Assembly (NCBI GenBank): GCA_902790935.1
Contig: CADATP010000016.1
Coordinates: 1-38,030 of the forward strand
Direction of reading: 5' to 3'
DNA length: 38,030 nucleotides
Origin: an uncultured Lachnospiraceae bacterium
GTDB taxonomy: Bacteria; Bacillota; Clostridia; Lachnospirales; Lachnospiraceae
A model generated the notes under the pieces. The model saw only the letters and a list, made by a program, of their open reading frames with translations. It had not been told where the DNA came from and did not search any database. Both the position numbers and the translations under genes were made by a program. Every line of letters begins with the position of its first letter. The first letter of the stretch is position 1. This document shows positions 30,958 through 38,030 of the stretch, one piece after another.

Positions 30958-32028
30958 ATGAAAAGAATTGGTATGCTTACCAGCGGCGGTGACTGTCAGG
31001 CTCTTAACGCGGCAATGCGCGGTGTTGTAAAGACCTTGGTACACAGCGGCGAAGAAGTTGAAGTGTACGGCTTTCAGGACGGCTATAAGGGACTTATCTA
31101 TTGTAATTTCCAAATGCTCACGGGACATGATTTTTCCGGTATCCTTACAAAGGGCGGAACTATCCTCGGAACCTCACGTACTCCTTTTAAATTGCTGGAC
31201 GAGCCTACTCCCGAGGGACTTGATAAGGTAGCGGAGATGAAGAGAAACTATGCAAAGCTCGCCCTTGACTGCCTTGTAATCCTTGGCGGAAACGGAACTC
31301 ATAAAACAGCAAACAGACTTCGTGAAGAGGGACTGAATATTGTTACGCTTCCCAAGACTATCGACAATGACCTTTGGGGAACGGATATGACCTTCGGATT
31401 CCAGAGCGCGGTTGATATTGCGACCAACGCTATCGACTGCATCCATACAACGGCCTCATCCCATGGACGCGTATTTATCGTAGAAGTTATGGGACATAAA
31501 GTCGGCTGGCTTACTTTAAATGCCGGTATGGCCGGCGGTGCGGATATCATCCTGCTCCCCGAGATTCCTTACGATATTGAAAAGGTTATCGACAAGATCG
31601 AAGAGAGAGACAAAAACGGCAGCAGGTTTACTATTATTGCTGTAGCCGAAGGCGCAATTTCAAAGGCTGACGCCAAACTTTCAAAGAAAGAGTACAAGAA
31701 AAAGCTTGAAAAGCGTAAGGTTTCGGTATCCTACGAGATCGCTGACGAAATCTTCAAGAGAACAGGGCGCGAAGTGCGTGTTACCGTACCCGGACATATG
31801 CAAAGAGGCGGAAGCCCCTGCCCTTACGACAGAGTATTTGCAAGCCGCCTGGGCGCTGAAGCAGGCAAGCTTATCCTTGAAGGAAAGTACGGCTTTATGG
31901 TGGGCTACAAAAACAGAGAGATCGTCAAGGTTGAACTTGCTGACGTTGCGGGCAAGCTTAAATACGTTGATCCCGATGCTTCGATAATCAAAGAGGCAAA
32001 GCTTCTCGGAATCAGCTTCGCGGATTAA
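30958..32028 (+). CDS. pfkA: 6-phosphofructokinase
   Basis: The 356-residue protein follows AAGGAGG. It phosphorylates fructose 6-phosphate in glycolysis. Motifs: nucleotide loop LTSGGDCQALNAAMRG (7-22), GGNGTHKTA (110-118), PKTIDND (132-138) with catalytic Asp136, VEVMGHKVGWL (175-185) and PGHMQRGGSP (278-287). The two residues that discriminate phosphoryl donors are Gly113 (ATP-type) and Lys133 (usually PPi-type), a combination known from some actinobacterial ATP-dependent enzymes. Donor use is thus not settled from sequence, though ATP is favoured. A monocistronic start followed closely by dnaX. Confidence 0.93.
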   Translation: MKRIGMLTSGGDCQALNAAMRGVVKTLVHSGEEVEVYGFQDGYKGLIYCNFQMLTGHDFSGILTKGGTILGTSRTPFKLLDEPTPEGLDKVAEMKRNYAKLALDCLVILGGNGTHKTANRLREEGLNIVTLPKTIDNDLWGTDMTFGFQSAVDIATNAIDCIHTTASSHGRVFIVEVMGHKVGWLTLNAGMAGGADIILLPEIPYDIEKVIDKIEERDKNGSRFTIIAVAEGAISKADAKLSKKEYKKKLEKRKVSVSYEIADEIFKRTGREVRVTVPGHMQRGGSPCPYDRVFASRLGAEAGKLILEGKYGFMVGYKNREIVKVELADVAGKLKYVDPDASIIKEAKLLGISFAD

Positions 32029-32055
32029 TAGAATTGACACAGGCAGGTAAGATAA

Positions 32056-33624
32056 ATGGGTTCCTACACAGCCCTTTACAGAAAATTCCGTCCCGATAAT
32101 TTCGCTGACGTTAAGGGGCAGGAACATATCACAACTACATTAAAGAACCAGTTAAAGGCCGACAGGATCGGCCATGCGTACCTTTTTACCGGAACAAGAG
32201 GAACCGGTAAAACCACGGTAGCTAAAATTTTTGCAAGGGCTGTCAACTGTGAGAATCCCACGGAAAACGGCCCTTGTGGTGAGTGCGCTACATGCAAGGC
32301 GATAGCTGCGGGAACCAGTATGAACGTTATCGAGATCGACGCGGCTTCAAACAACGGCGTCGACAATATCCGTGAGATAATCGACCAGGTTTCCTACAGA
32401 CCTACGGAAGGAAGGTACAAAGTCTACATCATCGACGAGGTGCATATGCTCTCGACGGGCGCCTTCAATGCGATGCTTAAAACTCTTGAAGAGCCTCCGG
32501 AGTACGTGATCTTTATACTTGCGACGACAGAGGTTCATAAGCTCCCGATTACAGTCCTTTCAAGGTGTCAGAGATACGACTTTAGGCGAATATCCATTGA
32601 CACTATCGCGGCAAGACTTAAAGACCTTATGGAACAGGAAAATGTCAAGGTCGAGGACAAGGCAATCCGCTATATTGCAAAGACGGCGGACGGATCTCTC
32701 AGAGACGCCCTCAGTCTCCTCGATCAGTGCATCGCCTTTCACTTAGGTGAAGAGCTTACCTACGACATGGCGCTTGACGTTCTCGGAGCCGTTGATACGG
32801 AAGTTTTCAGCAGACTCCTTAGAAGCTGCATAGACGGAGATGTACATTCAGCGATAGCCCTCTTAGATGAGGTCATCACCCAAGGCAGAGAGCTTACACA
32901 GTTTATCATAGACTTTACCTGGTATCTGCGCAACCTGATGCTTGTGCAGACTTCCGACGGACTTGAAGATGTTGTGGATATGTCCACAGACAATCTTGCA
33001 AGACTTAAAGAAGAAGCACAGCTTGCCAAAAGAGAACAGATCATCCGCTTTATACATATTTTTTCCGACCTTGCAAATCAGATACGCTATGCATCTCAAA
33101 AGAGAGTGCTCGTTGAAATAGCGCTGATCAGACTTTGCAAGCCGGCTATGGACCAGGATAATGCCGCAATACTCGGACGGATCGATGCAGTTGAAAAGCA
33201 GCTTGCTGAGGGAAACTTTGTAATAGCGGCGAATGCTGAAGGAACTCCCAAAGCAATCACAGAGCCCAAGCCCAAACAGGTACTGCCTAAATCGGTACCC
33301 GATGATGTTAAAAAAATCGTTGCAAACTGGAAAAAGGTTATCGGCAATTTTTCAAACGATCTTCCTATAGCTGCGGCGCTTGAAAGAGCAAAGCCGTCAC
33401 TTGACAATAACGGAAATCTTGTTTTAAAATTCGACGCCGGAGACCTTTCCAGCGAGAGACTTATCGCCGAGCCCGGAAGATCAAAGCTCGGACAGTGTCT
33501 TAACGATATAAGCGGAAAAGAAATAGTATTTTCAATCAGTGAAGCTGCTACGAACGAAGAATACGAGAGCGGAACCATTGATCTTAGAGAATTAATAAAA
33601 GCAGAAATAGACGAGGAGGACTGA
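32056..33624 (+). CDS. dnaX: DNA polymerase III subunit gamma/tau
   Basis: The 522-residue clamp-loader ATPase begins MGSYTALYRKFRPDNFADVK, diagnostic for DnaX. Walker A is GTRGTGKT (46-53), the zinc-binding cysteines are C65, C74, C77 and C80, Walker B is IIDEVHML (125-132) and the SRC sensor motif is at 169-171. Domain III follows to about 370, then a variable C-terminal part as in tau. It loads the sliding clamp at the replication fork. It is followed 5 bases later by ybaB and then recR, the conserved Firmicutes order, so all three are probably co-transcribed with or just after pfkA. Confidence 0.95.
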   Translation: MGSYTALYRKFRPDNFADVKGQEHITTTLKNQLKADRIGHAYLFTGTRGTGKTTVAKIFARAVNCENPTENGPCGECATCKAIAAGTSMNVIEIDAASNNGVDNIREIIDQVSYRPTEGRYKVYIIDEVHMLSTGAFNAMLKTLEEPPEYVIFILATTEVHKLPITVLSRCQRYDFRRISIDTIAARLKDLMEQENVKVEDKAIRYIAKTADGSLRDALSLLDQCIAFHLGEELTYDMALDVLGAVDTEVFSRLLRSCIDGDVHSAIALLDEVITQGRELTQFIIDFTWYLRNLMLVQTSDGLEDVVDMSTDNLARLKEEAQLAKREQIIRFIHIFSDLANQIRYASQKRVLVEIALIRLCKPAMDQDNAAILGRIDAVEKQLAEGNFVIAANAEGTPKAITEPKPKQVLPKSVPDDVKKIVANWKKVIGNFSNDLPIAAALERAKPSLDNNGNLVLKFDAGDLSSERLIAEPGRSKLGQCLNDISGKEIVFSISEAATNEEYESGTIDLRELIKAEIDEED

Positions 33625-33628
33625 CAAA

Positions 33629-33964
33629 ATGGCTAAAAGAGGCGGATTTCCCGGCGGAGGAATGCCCGGAAACTATGCAAACCTCATGAAACAGGCACAG
33701 CGCATGCAGCGCCAGATGGAGGAAAGTCAAAAGGAACTTGAGACAAAGGAATTTATCGGAACCGCAGGTGGCGGCGCCGTTGAAGCAAAGGTAAACGGAA
33801 GTAAAGAAATACTTGGGGTAAGGCTTGATCCCGAGATCGTAGATCCCGAAGATATCGAAACTCTTCAGGATTCTATTGTTGCCGCTTTGAATGAGGCAAT
33901 GGCAAAGGCTGACGAAGCCAGCGCTGCGCTTATGGGCAAGATGACCGGAGGGTTATCCTTCTGA
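33629..33964 (+). CDS. ybaB: YbaB/EbfC-family nucleoid-associated protein
   Basis: The 111-residue protein has the Gly-rich start KRGGFPGGGMPGNYANLMKQ and the typical helix QRMQRQMEESQKELETKEF, then a beta-sheet part (GGGAVEAKVNGSKEILGVRL) and a helical end. Family members bind DNA as dimers. GAGGAGG precedes the ATG. It sits between dnaX and recR, and its stop codon overlaps the recR start (TGATG). Confidence 0.95.
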   Translation: MAKRGGFPGGGMPGNYANLMKQAQRMQRQMEESQKELETKEFIGTAGGGAVEAKVNGSKEILGVRLDPEIVDPEDIETLQDSIVAALNEAMAKADEASAALMGKMTGGLSF

Positions 33965-34560
33965 TGGAGCTCTACAGCGGATATATCAATAAACTTGTTG
34001 ATGAACTTGCGGCTCTTCCGGGGATCGGAAATAAATCCGCCCAAAGACTTGCTTTTCATCTTATAGGTATGCCGGCGGACAAGGTAAACAGACTGGCGAA
34101 TGTGATGATGGAGGCGAAGGCCAACGTCAGATATTGCAGCAAGTGCTTTACCCTTACGGATAATGATACCTGCCCGATCTGTGCAAATCAAAGCCGTAAC
34201 CATAGGTTAATCATGGTGGTTGAAAACAGCAGGGATCTTGCAGCATACGAAAAGACCGGAAAGTATGAGGGCGTTTATCATGTGCTGCATGGAGCGATTT
34301 CTCCTATGATAGGGATCGGTCCCGGCGATATAAAGATAAAAGAGCTGGTAGAAAGATGCGCCGAGGACGTGGATGAAGTAATACTTGCTACCAATTCCAG
34401 CCTTGAAGGCGAAACTACAGCTATGTACATCAGCAAGCTTTTAAAACCGATGGGTATCAAGGTGACGAGGATCGCCAGCGGAGTGCCTGTTGGAGGAGAC
34501 CTTGAATACATCGACGAGGTGACATTATCAAGGGCTCTTGACGGAAGAGTTGAGCTTTAA
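33964..34560 (+). CDS. recR: Recombination mediator protein RecR
   Basis: The 198-residue protein has the N-terminal HhH segment (LPGIGNKSAQRLAFHLI, 18-34), a C4 zinc finger (C58, C61, C70, C73) and a Toprim domain (about 81-175: IMVVENSRDLAAYEKTGKYE, later SSLEGETTAMYISKLLKP). With RecF/RecO it loads RecA at gaps. Length and motifs are standard. It overlaps ybaB by one base. Confidence 0.96.
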   Translation: MELYSGYINKLVDELAALPGIGNKSAQRLAFHLIGMPADKVNRLANVMMEAKANVRYCSKCFTLTDNDTCPICANQSRNHRLIMVVENSRDLAAYEKTGKYEGVYHVLHGAISPMIGIGPGDIKIKELVERCAEDVDEVILATNSSLEGETTAMYISKLLKPMGIKVTRIASGVPVGGDLEYIDEVTLSRALDGRVEL

Positions 34561-34614
34561 GTCGGGTAAGGATTTTATCCGGACGTAAATAAACACATAA
34601 ATTTGGAGGGAATT

Positions 34615-35664
34615 ATGGCAGTTACACAGGAAAGCTTTGGAAAAAGCCGTGACGGAAGAGATTTACACTTATACACCATCACAAACAAAAACGGAATGAA
34701 AGCAAAGGTTACAAATCTCGGCGCGATACTCGTTGAACTCTGGGTACCCGACAAGAGCGGAAAGCTTCAGGATATCGTACTCGGATACGAGTCTGCGGAC
34801 AGATATTACAAAAACCCCAGCTTTTTCGGAGCGACGGTCGGACCCAGCGCCAACCGTATCGGAAACGCTTCGTACGAAATCGACGGAATGAATTACGAGC
34901 TTGACGTGAACGATGGCCCCAATAACCTTCACAGCCACTTTGAACTGGGATATCATAAAAGAGTCTGGGATGCGGAGACTACTGACAATAGCGTCACATT
35001 CTCCATCTATGATCCCGCAACCTTAGGATTCCCCGGAAATAAGGATGTTTCGGTTACATACACCGTTACCGATGATAATGAACTCAAGCTTCACTATCAC
35101 GGTACATCGGATCAACCTACGATTCTTAATCTTACGAACCATACATATTTCAATCTTGACGGCCATGATTCGGGAAATATTCTTGACCATGAGATTGAAC
35201 TTAAATGCGCAAATTATACCCCTACGATCCCCGGATCTATCCCTACAGGAGAAATCGCTCCCGTAGCTGGAACCCCTATGGATCTTACTACTCGCAAGAG
35301 AGTTGGGGACGATATTGACAAGGACTTCGAGCAACTTAAACTTGCCGGCGGATATGACCACAACTTCTGTATTGACGGATATGACGGAAAGCTCAGACAG
35401 TGTGCTACCGTTTGGGCCGCAAAGAGCGGAAGGGTTATGAAGGTTTACACAGACCTTCCCGGAGTACAGTTCTACGCCGGAAACTTTATTACACCCGAGG
35501 ATGGAAAGACCGGATACCACTACGAGAAGAGAAGCGGTCTTTGCCTGGAGACACAGTACTATCCCGATACAATTCACCACGATAATTTCCCTTCATGCAT
35601 TTTTGGAGGCGAGGATGAGGATGCGCGCGTATATGATACAGTAACTGTTTACGCGTTTGAGTAA
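34615..35664 (+). CDS. galM: Aldose 1-epimerase (galactose mutarotase)
   Basis: The ATG at 34615 follows GGAGGG; the in-frame TTG at 34603 lies before that site. The 349-residue protein interconverts alpha and beta aldoses. Motifs: GPSANRIGNASYEIDG (76-91), NLHSH (104-108), TNHTYFNL with catalytic His176, GGYDHNF (245-251) and LETQYYPD with catalytic Glu312. No signal peptide, so it is cytoplasmic. It could support sugar uptake from the xylan locus but has no direct link to it. Confidence 0.94.
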   Translation: MAVTQESFGKSRDGRDLHLYTITNKNGMKAKVTNLGAILVELWVPDKSGKLQDIVLGYESADRYYKNPSFFGATVGPSANRIGNASYEIDGMNYELDVNDGPNNLHSHFELGYHKRVWDAETTDNSVTFSIYDPATLGFPGNKDVSVTYTVTDDNELKLHYHGTSDQPTILNLTNHTYFNLDGHDSGNILDHEIELKCANYTPTIPGSIPTGEIAPVAGTPMDLTTRKRVGDDIDKDFEQLKLAGGYDHNFCIDGYDGKLRQCATVWAAKSGRVMKVYTDLPGVQFYAGNFITPEDGKTGYHYEKRSGLCLETQYYPDTIHHDNFPSCIFGGEDEDARVYDTVTVYAFE

Positions 35665-35668
35665 GAAT

Positions 35669-36859
35669 ATGTCTATTTTTAACAGTAAAGACGGCGGATC
35701 CGGTTCGGACCGCGATTACAAGGACAAAATTCGAATATACAGGGTTCAGAATCTGTACAGGGCGCTTTTAATAATTGCTGCAGTCGCGGTTGTGGCAATT
35801 ATCATTCGCCTTCAGTATGTGAATCACGTGTACACTTCCTATACTGTTGTAAGTTCGGTAGAGAGAGCAAAAGCCTCCGATGCATCGGATATGCGCCTTG
35901 GCTCCTCTATACTTACATACAGTAAGGATGGTGCGCATCTTACGGACGCGAGCGGAAATGTACCCTGGAACCAGACCTATGAGATTCAGGACATTACTAT
36001 GGATGCCAAAGGGAGCGTTGTTGGAATAGGCAACTACAACGGCAGGGATATCTATATCCTTGATGAACAGCGCCAGCTTTGCAAGATTTCCACCACAATG
36101 CCCATCAGAAACGTCGTAGTATCCGAAAACGGAAACTCAACAGTTGTTATATACGACACAGATGTCACATACATTGATACTTATGATTCTGCAGGCAATC
36201 TCCTTTACAGCGGACAGGCACATATGTCCGGAAGCGGATATCCGGCGGCTCTTGCTCTTTCCCCGAACGGAAAGATGCTTGCGGTCGCGTACCTTTACGT
36301 TGATGCGGGAACAGTAAAAACGACAGTAGCGTTTTATAATTTCGGACCTGTCGGAGACAACTATAAGGATTATCTTGTCGGGGGACATGACTATACTGAC
36401 ACGATAGTCGCTGAAGTTGGGTTTTTAAGTAACGGATGTGCGTATGCCGTTGCTGATAACAGGCTGATGTTCTATACGGGCGATGAGCAGCCGAGCTTTA
36501 AGACTCAGTATCTTGAGTACGCGGACAAAGAGATCCGCTCCGTATATTCCGGCAACGGACACCTGGGAATAATCGTGGGATCGGATAAAGAAGAATACAA
36601 GTACCGTATGGATGTTTACGATGCTACCGGATCTCTTACGGGCAATTTCTACTTTAGTACAGAGTACGCAGACGTATTTTTTGAGAAAAATGATTTCGTT
36701 ATTTACAATGAAGCCGAGTGCCTTATAAGAACCTACGACGGAAAGACCAAGTTCGAGGGCTCTTTTGACAGCGCGGTTAATGTTATGCTTCCTACGGATA
36801 AAGCGTACAGATATGTTATTGCAAATGACACGGAGATCACAACCATTCAGCTTAATTAG
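35669..36859 (+). CDS. DUF5711-like membrane-anchored beta-propeller protein
   Basis: The ATG at 35669 follows the galM stop by 4 bases; a TTG at 35657 overlapping galM is less likely. The 397-residue protein has a charged N-terminus, one membrane helix (about 30-47) and a large extracytoplasmic part with repeating strand patterns (SILTYSKDGAHLTDASGNVP, then IQDITMDAKGSVVGIGNYNG, VVVSENGNSTVVIYDTD, LALSPNGKMLAVAY). This resembles DUF5711/WD40-like propellers common in Lachnospiraceae. The function is unknown. It is probably translated together with galM and the next gene. Confidence 0.75.
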   Translation: MSIFNSKDGGSGSDRDYKDKIRIYRVQNLYRALLIIAAVAVVAIIIRLQYVNHVYTSYTVVSSVERAKASDASDMRLGSSILTYSKDGAHLTDASGNVPWNQTYEIQDITMDAKGSVVGIGNYNGRDIYILDEQRQLCKISTTMPIRNVVVSENGNSTVVIYDTDVTYIDTYDSAGNLLYSGQAHMSGSGYPAALALSPNGKMLAVAYLYVDAGTVKTTVAFYNFGPVGDNYKDYLVGGHDYTDTIVAEVGFLSNGCAYAVADNRLMFYTGDEQPSFKTQYLEYADKEIRSVYSGNGHLGIIVGSDKEEYKYRMDVYDATGSLTGNFYFSTEYADVFFEKNDFVIYNEAECLIRTYDGKTKFEGSFDSAVNVMLPTDKAYRYVIANDTEITTIQLN

Positions 36860-36867
36860 GAATTTTT

Positions 36868-37890
36868 ATGAAAGAAATCACATTAGGTAAGACAGGAATC
36901 AAAACACCACAGAATGCATTCGGTGCACTGCCCATTCAAAGAATTGATACGGACAGTGCAGTTTCTTTATTGAGAAGAGCGTACGAAGGCGGAATGACAT
37001 TTTTCGATACCGCAAGGGCTTATACCGACTCGGAGATAAAGGTCGGAAAGGCCTTTGAAGGAATGCGGGAAAAGGTTTATATTGCATCGAAGACTCAGGC
37101 TAAGACACCGGAGGATTTTTGGAAGGATTTAGAGACTACCCTTACAAATCTTCGCACGGATTATCTTGATATTTATCAGTTCCACTGCGTGCCTCAGTGT
37201 TATAAGCCCGGAGACGGAACCGGAATGTACGAGGCGATGCTTGAGGCGAAAAAGCAGGGAAAAGTAAGGCATATAGGAATTACTGCGCACAAGATCGGAA
37301 TCGCCGAAGAGATTGTAGAGAGCGACCTGTATGAAACGCTGCAGTTTCCGTTTTGCTATCTCGCAACCGACAGAGATGTCAGACTTGTAAAAGCATGTGA
37401 AAAGGCCGGCATGGGATTTATAGCCATGAAGGGCTTATCGGGCGGACTCCTCACTAATTCGGATGCGTGTATGGCGTTTATGAGTGAGTATAATGTGCTG
37501 CCTATCTGGGGAGTACAAAGGGAAAAAGAGCTGGATGAGTGGCTGTCATTCTTTAAGAGAAATGTAAAGATGACAGATGAGATCAGAGCTTTTATAGAGA
37601 AAGAAAGACTTGAGCTTTTGGGAGATTTTTGCAGAGGATGCGGATATTGCGCGCCCTGCAGCGTAGGAATACAGATAAACCAGTGCGCCAGAATGTCTCA
37701 GCTTATAAGAAGATCTCCTTCTGAAGGTTTCCTCGGGGAGTATTGGCAGCAGGAGATGATGAAGATTGAGAAGTGTACGGGCTGTGGAGCCTGCAAGAAA
37801 CGCTGCCCTTACGAACTGGATATCCCCGTACTTCTTAAGAAGAATCTTGAAGATTATAAGAACATACTTGCCGGAAAGGCGAAGATATAA
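36868..37890 (+). CDS. Aldo/keto reductase with C-terminal 4Fe-4S ferredoxin domain
   Basis: The 340-residue protein has an AKR barrel with the tetrad Asp47, Tyr52 (FFDTARAY), Lys75 (IASKT) and His106 (YQFHC). The C-terminal part has two Cys clusters: CRGCGYCAPC (near 256-265) and CTGCGACKKRCP (near 305-316), predicting iron-sulphur binding. Such AKR-ferredoxin fusions are frequent in anaerobic Firmicutes, where electrons may come from ferredoxin rather than only NAD(P)H. The substrate is unknown. It follows the DUF5711-like gene by 8 bases and ends this run of co-directional genes. Confidence 0.9.
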   Translation: MKEITLGKTGIKTPQNAFGALPIQRIDTDSAVSLLRRAYEGGMTFFDTARAYTDSEIKVGKAFEGMREKVYIASKTQAKTPEDFWKDLETTLTNLRTDYLDIYQFHCVPQCYKPGDGTGMYEAMLEAKKQGKVRHIGITAHKIGIAEEIVESDLYETLQFPFCYLATDRDVRLVKACEKAGMGFIAMKGLSGGLLTNSDACMAFMSEYNVLPIWGVQREKELDEWLSFFKRNVKMTDEIRAFIEKERLELLGDFCRGCGYCAPCSVGIQINQCARMSQLIRRSPSEGFLGEYWQQEMMKIEKCTGCGACKKRCPYELDIPVLLKKNLEDYKNILAGKAKI

Positions 37891-37951
37891 CGTTTTTATC
37901 AGCTATTTTGGCAACAATGAAAAAAACTTGGAAAAAAATTAAAAAAAGATG

Positions 37952-37980
37952 TTGACACAGAATCGATAAGGTGGTATTCT
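37952..37980 (+). promoter_or_regulatory. Strong promoter with UP-like A-tract, probably for an rRNA operon
   Basis: A perfect TTGACA (37952-37957), 17 bases and TATTCT (37975-37980). Upstream 37917-37949 is almost only A and T with phased A-runs, as in UP elements. Downstream GGCACAGCGAAAACGAAATG then ATCCTTGAT resembles rRNA leaders of Clostridia, so the 16S gene is probably just beyond the window. Confidence 0.6.
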
Positions 37981-38030
37981 AACAAAGCTGTCGCCGAGAA
38001 CGGCACAGCGAAAACGAAATGATCCTTGAT

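Noticed and set aside
34561-34590. Terminator between recR and galM
   Set aside because: GTCGGGTAAGGATTTTATCCGGAC can pair only partly and has no T-run after it, so I do not call it.

Overview
The window looks like a chromosomal segment of a fibre-degrading gut or rumen Lachnospiraceae (Butyrivibrio-like Clostridia). The pointers are a moderate-GC Gram-positive gene style with strong AGGAGG ribosome sites, lipoprotein-type binding proteins, a YesM/YesN-type two-component pair beside a xylo-oligosaccharide-type importer and a cytoplasmic GH10 xylanase/esterase, a substrate-binding/GGDEF fusion without a DNA-binding domain, and the dnaX-ybaB-recR cluster. The genus is an inference; no 16S sequence is present.

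Layout. 1-713 (-) is the start of a MATE exporter. 985-3312 is a sugar-binding-fold/GGDEF protein, followed by a convergent XRE regulator (3409-3741, -). 4121-12784 is an oligopeptide-type ABC importer operon (SBP, two permeases, two ATPases, one small membrane protein). It is unusual: the SBP carries a long N-terminal extension that resembles a displaced C-terminal module, the OppC permease has a complete seven-repeat RCC1-like beta-propeller in its first extracytoplasmic loop, and the OppF ATPase has a ~180-residue coiled-coil-rich insertion between Walker A and the Q-loop. 13063-13608 is a small lipoprotein. 13689-21593 is a xylan-oligosaccharide locus: sugar SBP, two permeases, sensor kinase, AraC-type response regulator and a signal-less GH10 xylanase fused to an alpha/beta-hydrolase esterase. 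No sugar ATPase is encoded, so a shared MsmK-type ATPase elsewhere is expected.

21594-30716 is an accessory region full of repeats. It holds eight copies of a 33-bp G-rich repeat, two mosaics of GCATGC-centred hairpins (one runs into a Cys-rich secreted protein gene), a perfect 28-bp inverted repeat, a PD-(D/E)XK-like nuclease, two paralogous lipoproteins with a nearly identical core and different ends, a C39-like peptidase, an AAA ATPase with a nuclease-like C-terminus, a small XRE regulator and a tRNA-Ser(CGA). The 3' end of the tRNA is duplicated about 2 kb away, as expected for an old site-specific integration.

30958-37890 is housekeeping: phosphofructokinase, dnaX-ybaB-recR, aldose 1-epimerase, a DUF5711-like membrane propeller protein, and an aldo/keto reductase with a ferredoxin tail. 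The last 100 bases hold an A-tract followed by a near-consensus promoter, probably that of an rRNA operon just outside the window.

How the parts fit: the 13.7-21.6 kb locus would sense, import and cleave (acetylated) xylo-oligosaccharides. The Opp operon would import peptides or another ligand using a transporter with added protein-interaction domains on both membrane faces. This Opp operon is the best candidate in the window for an undescribed system.
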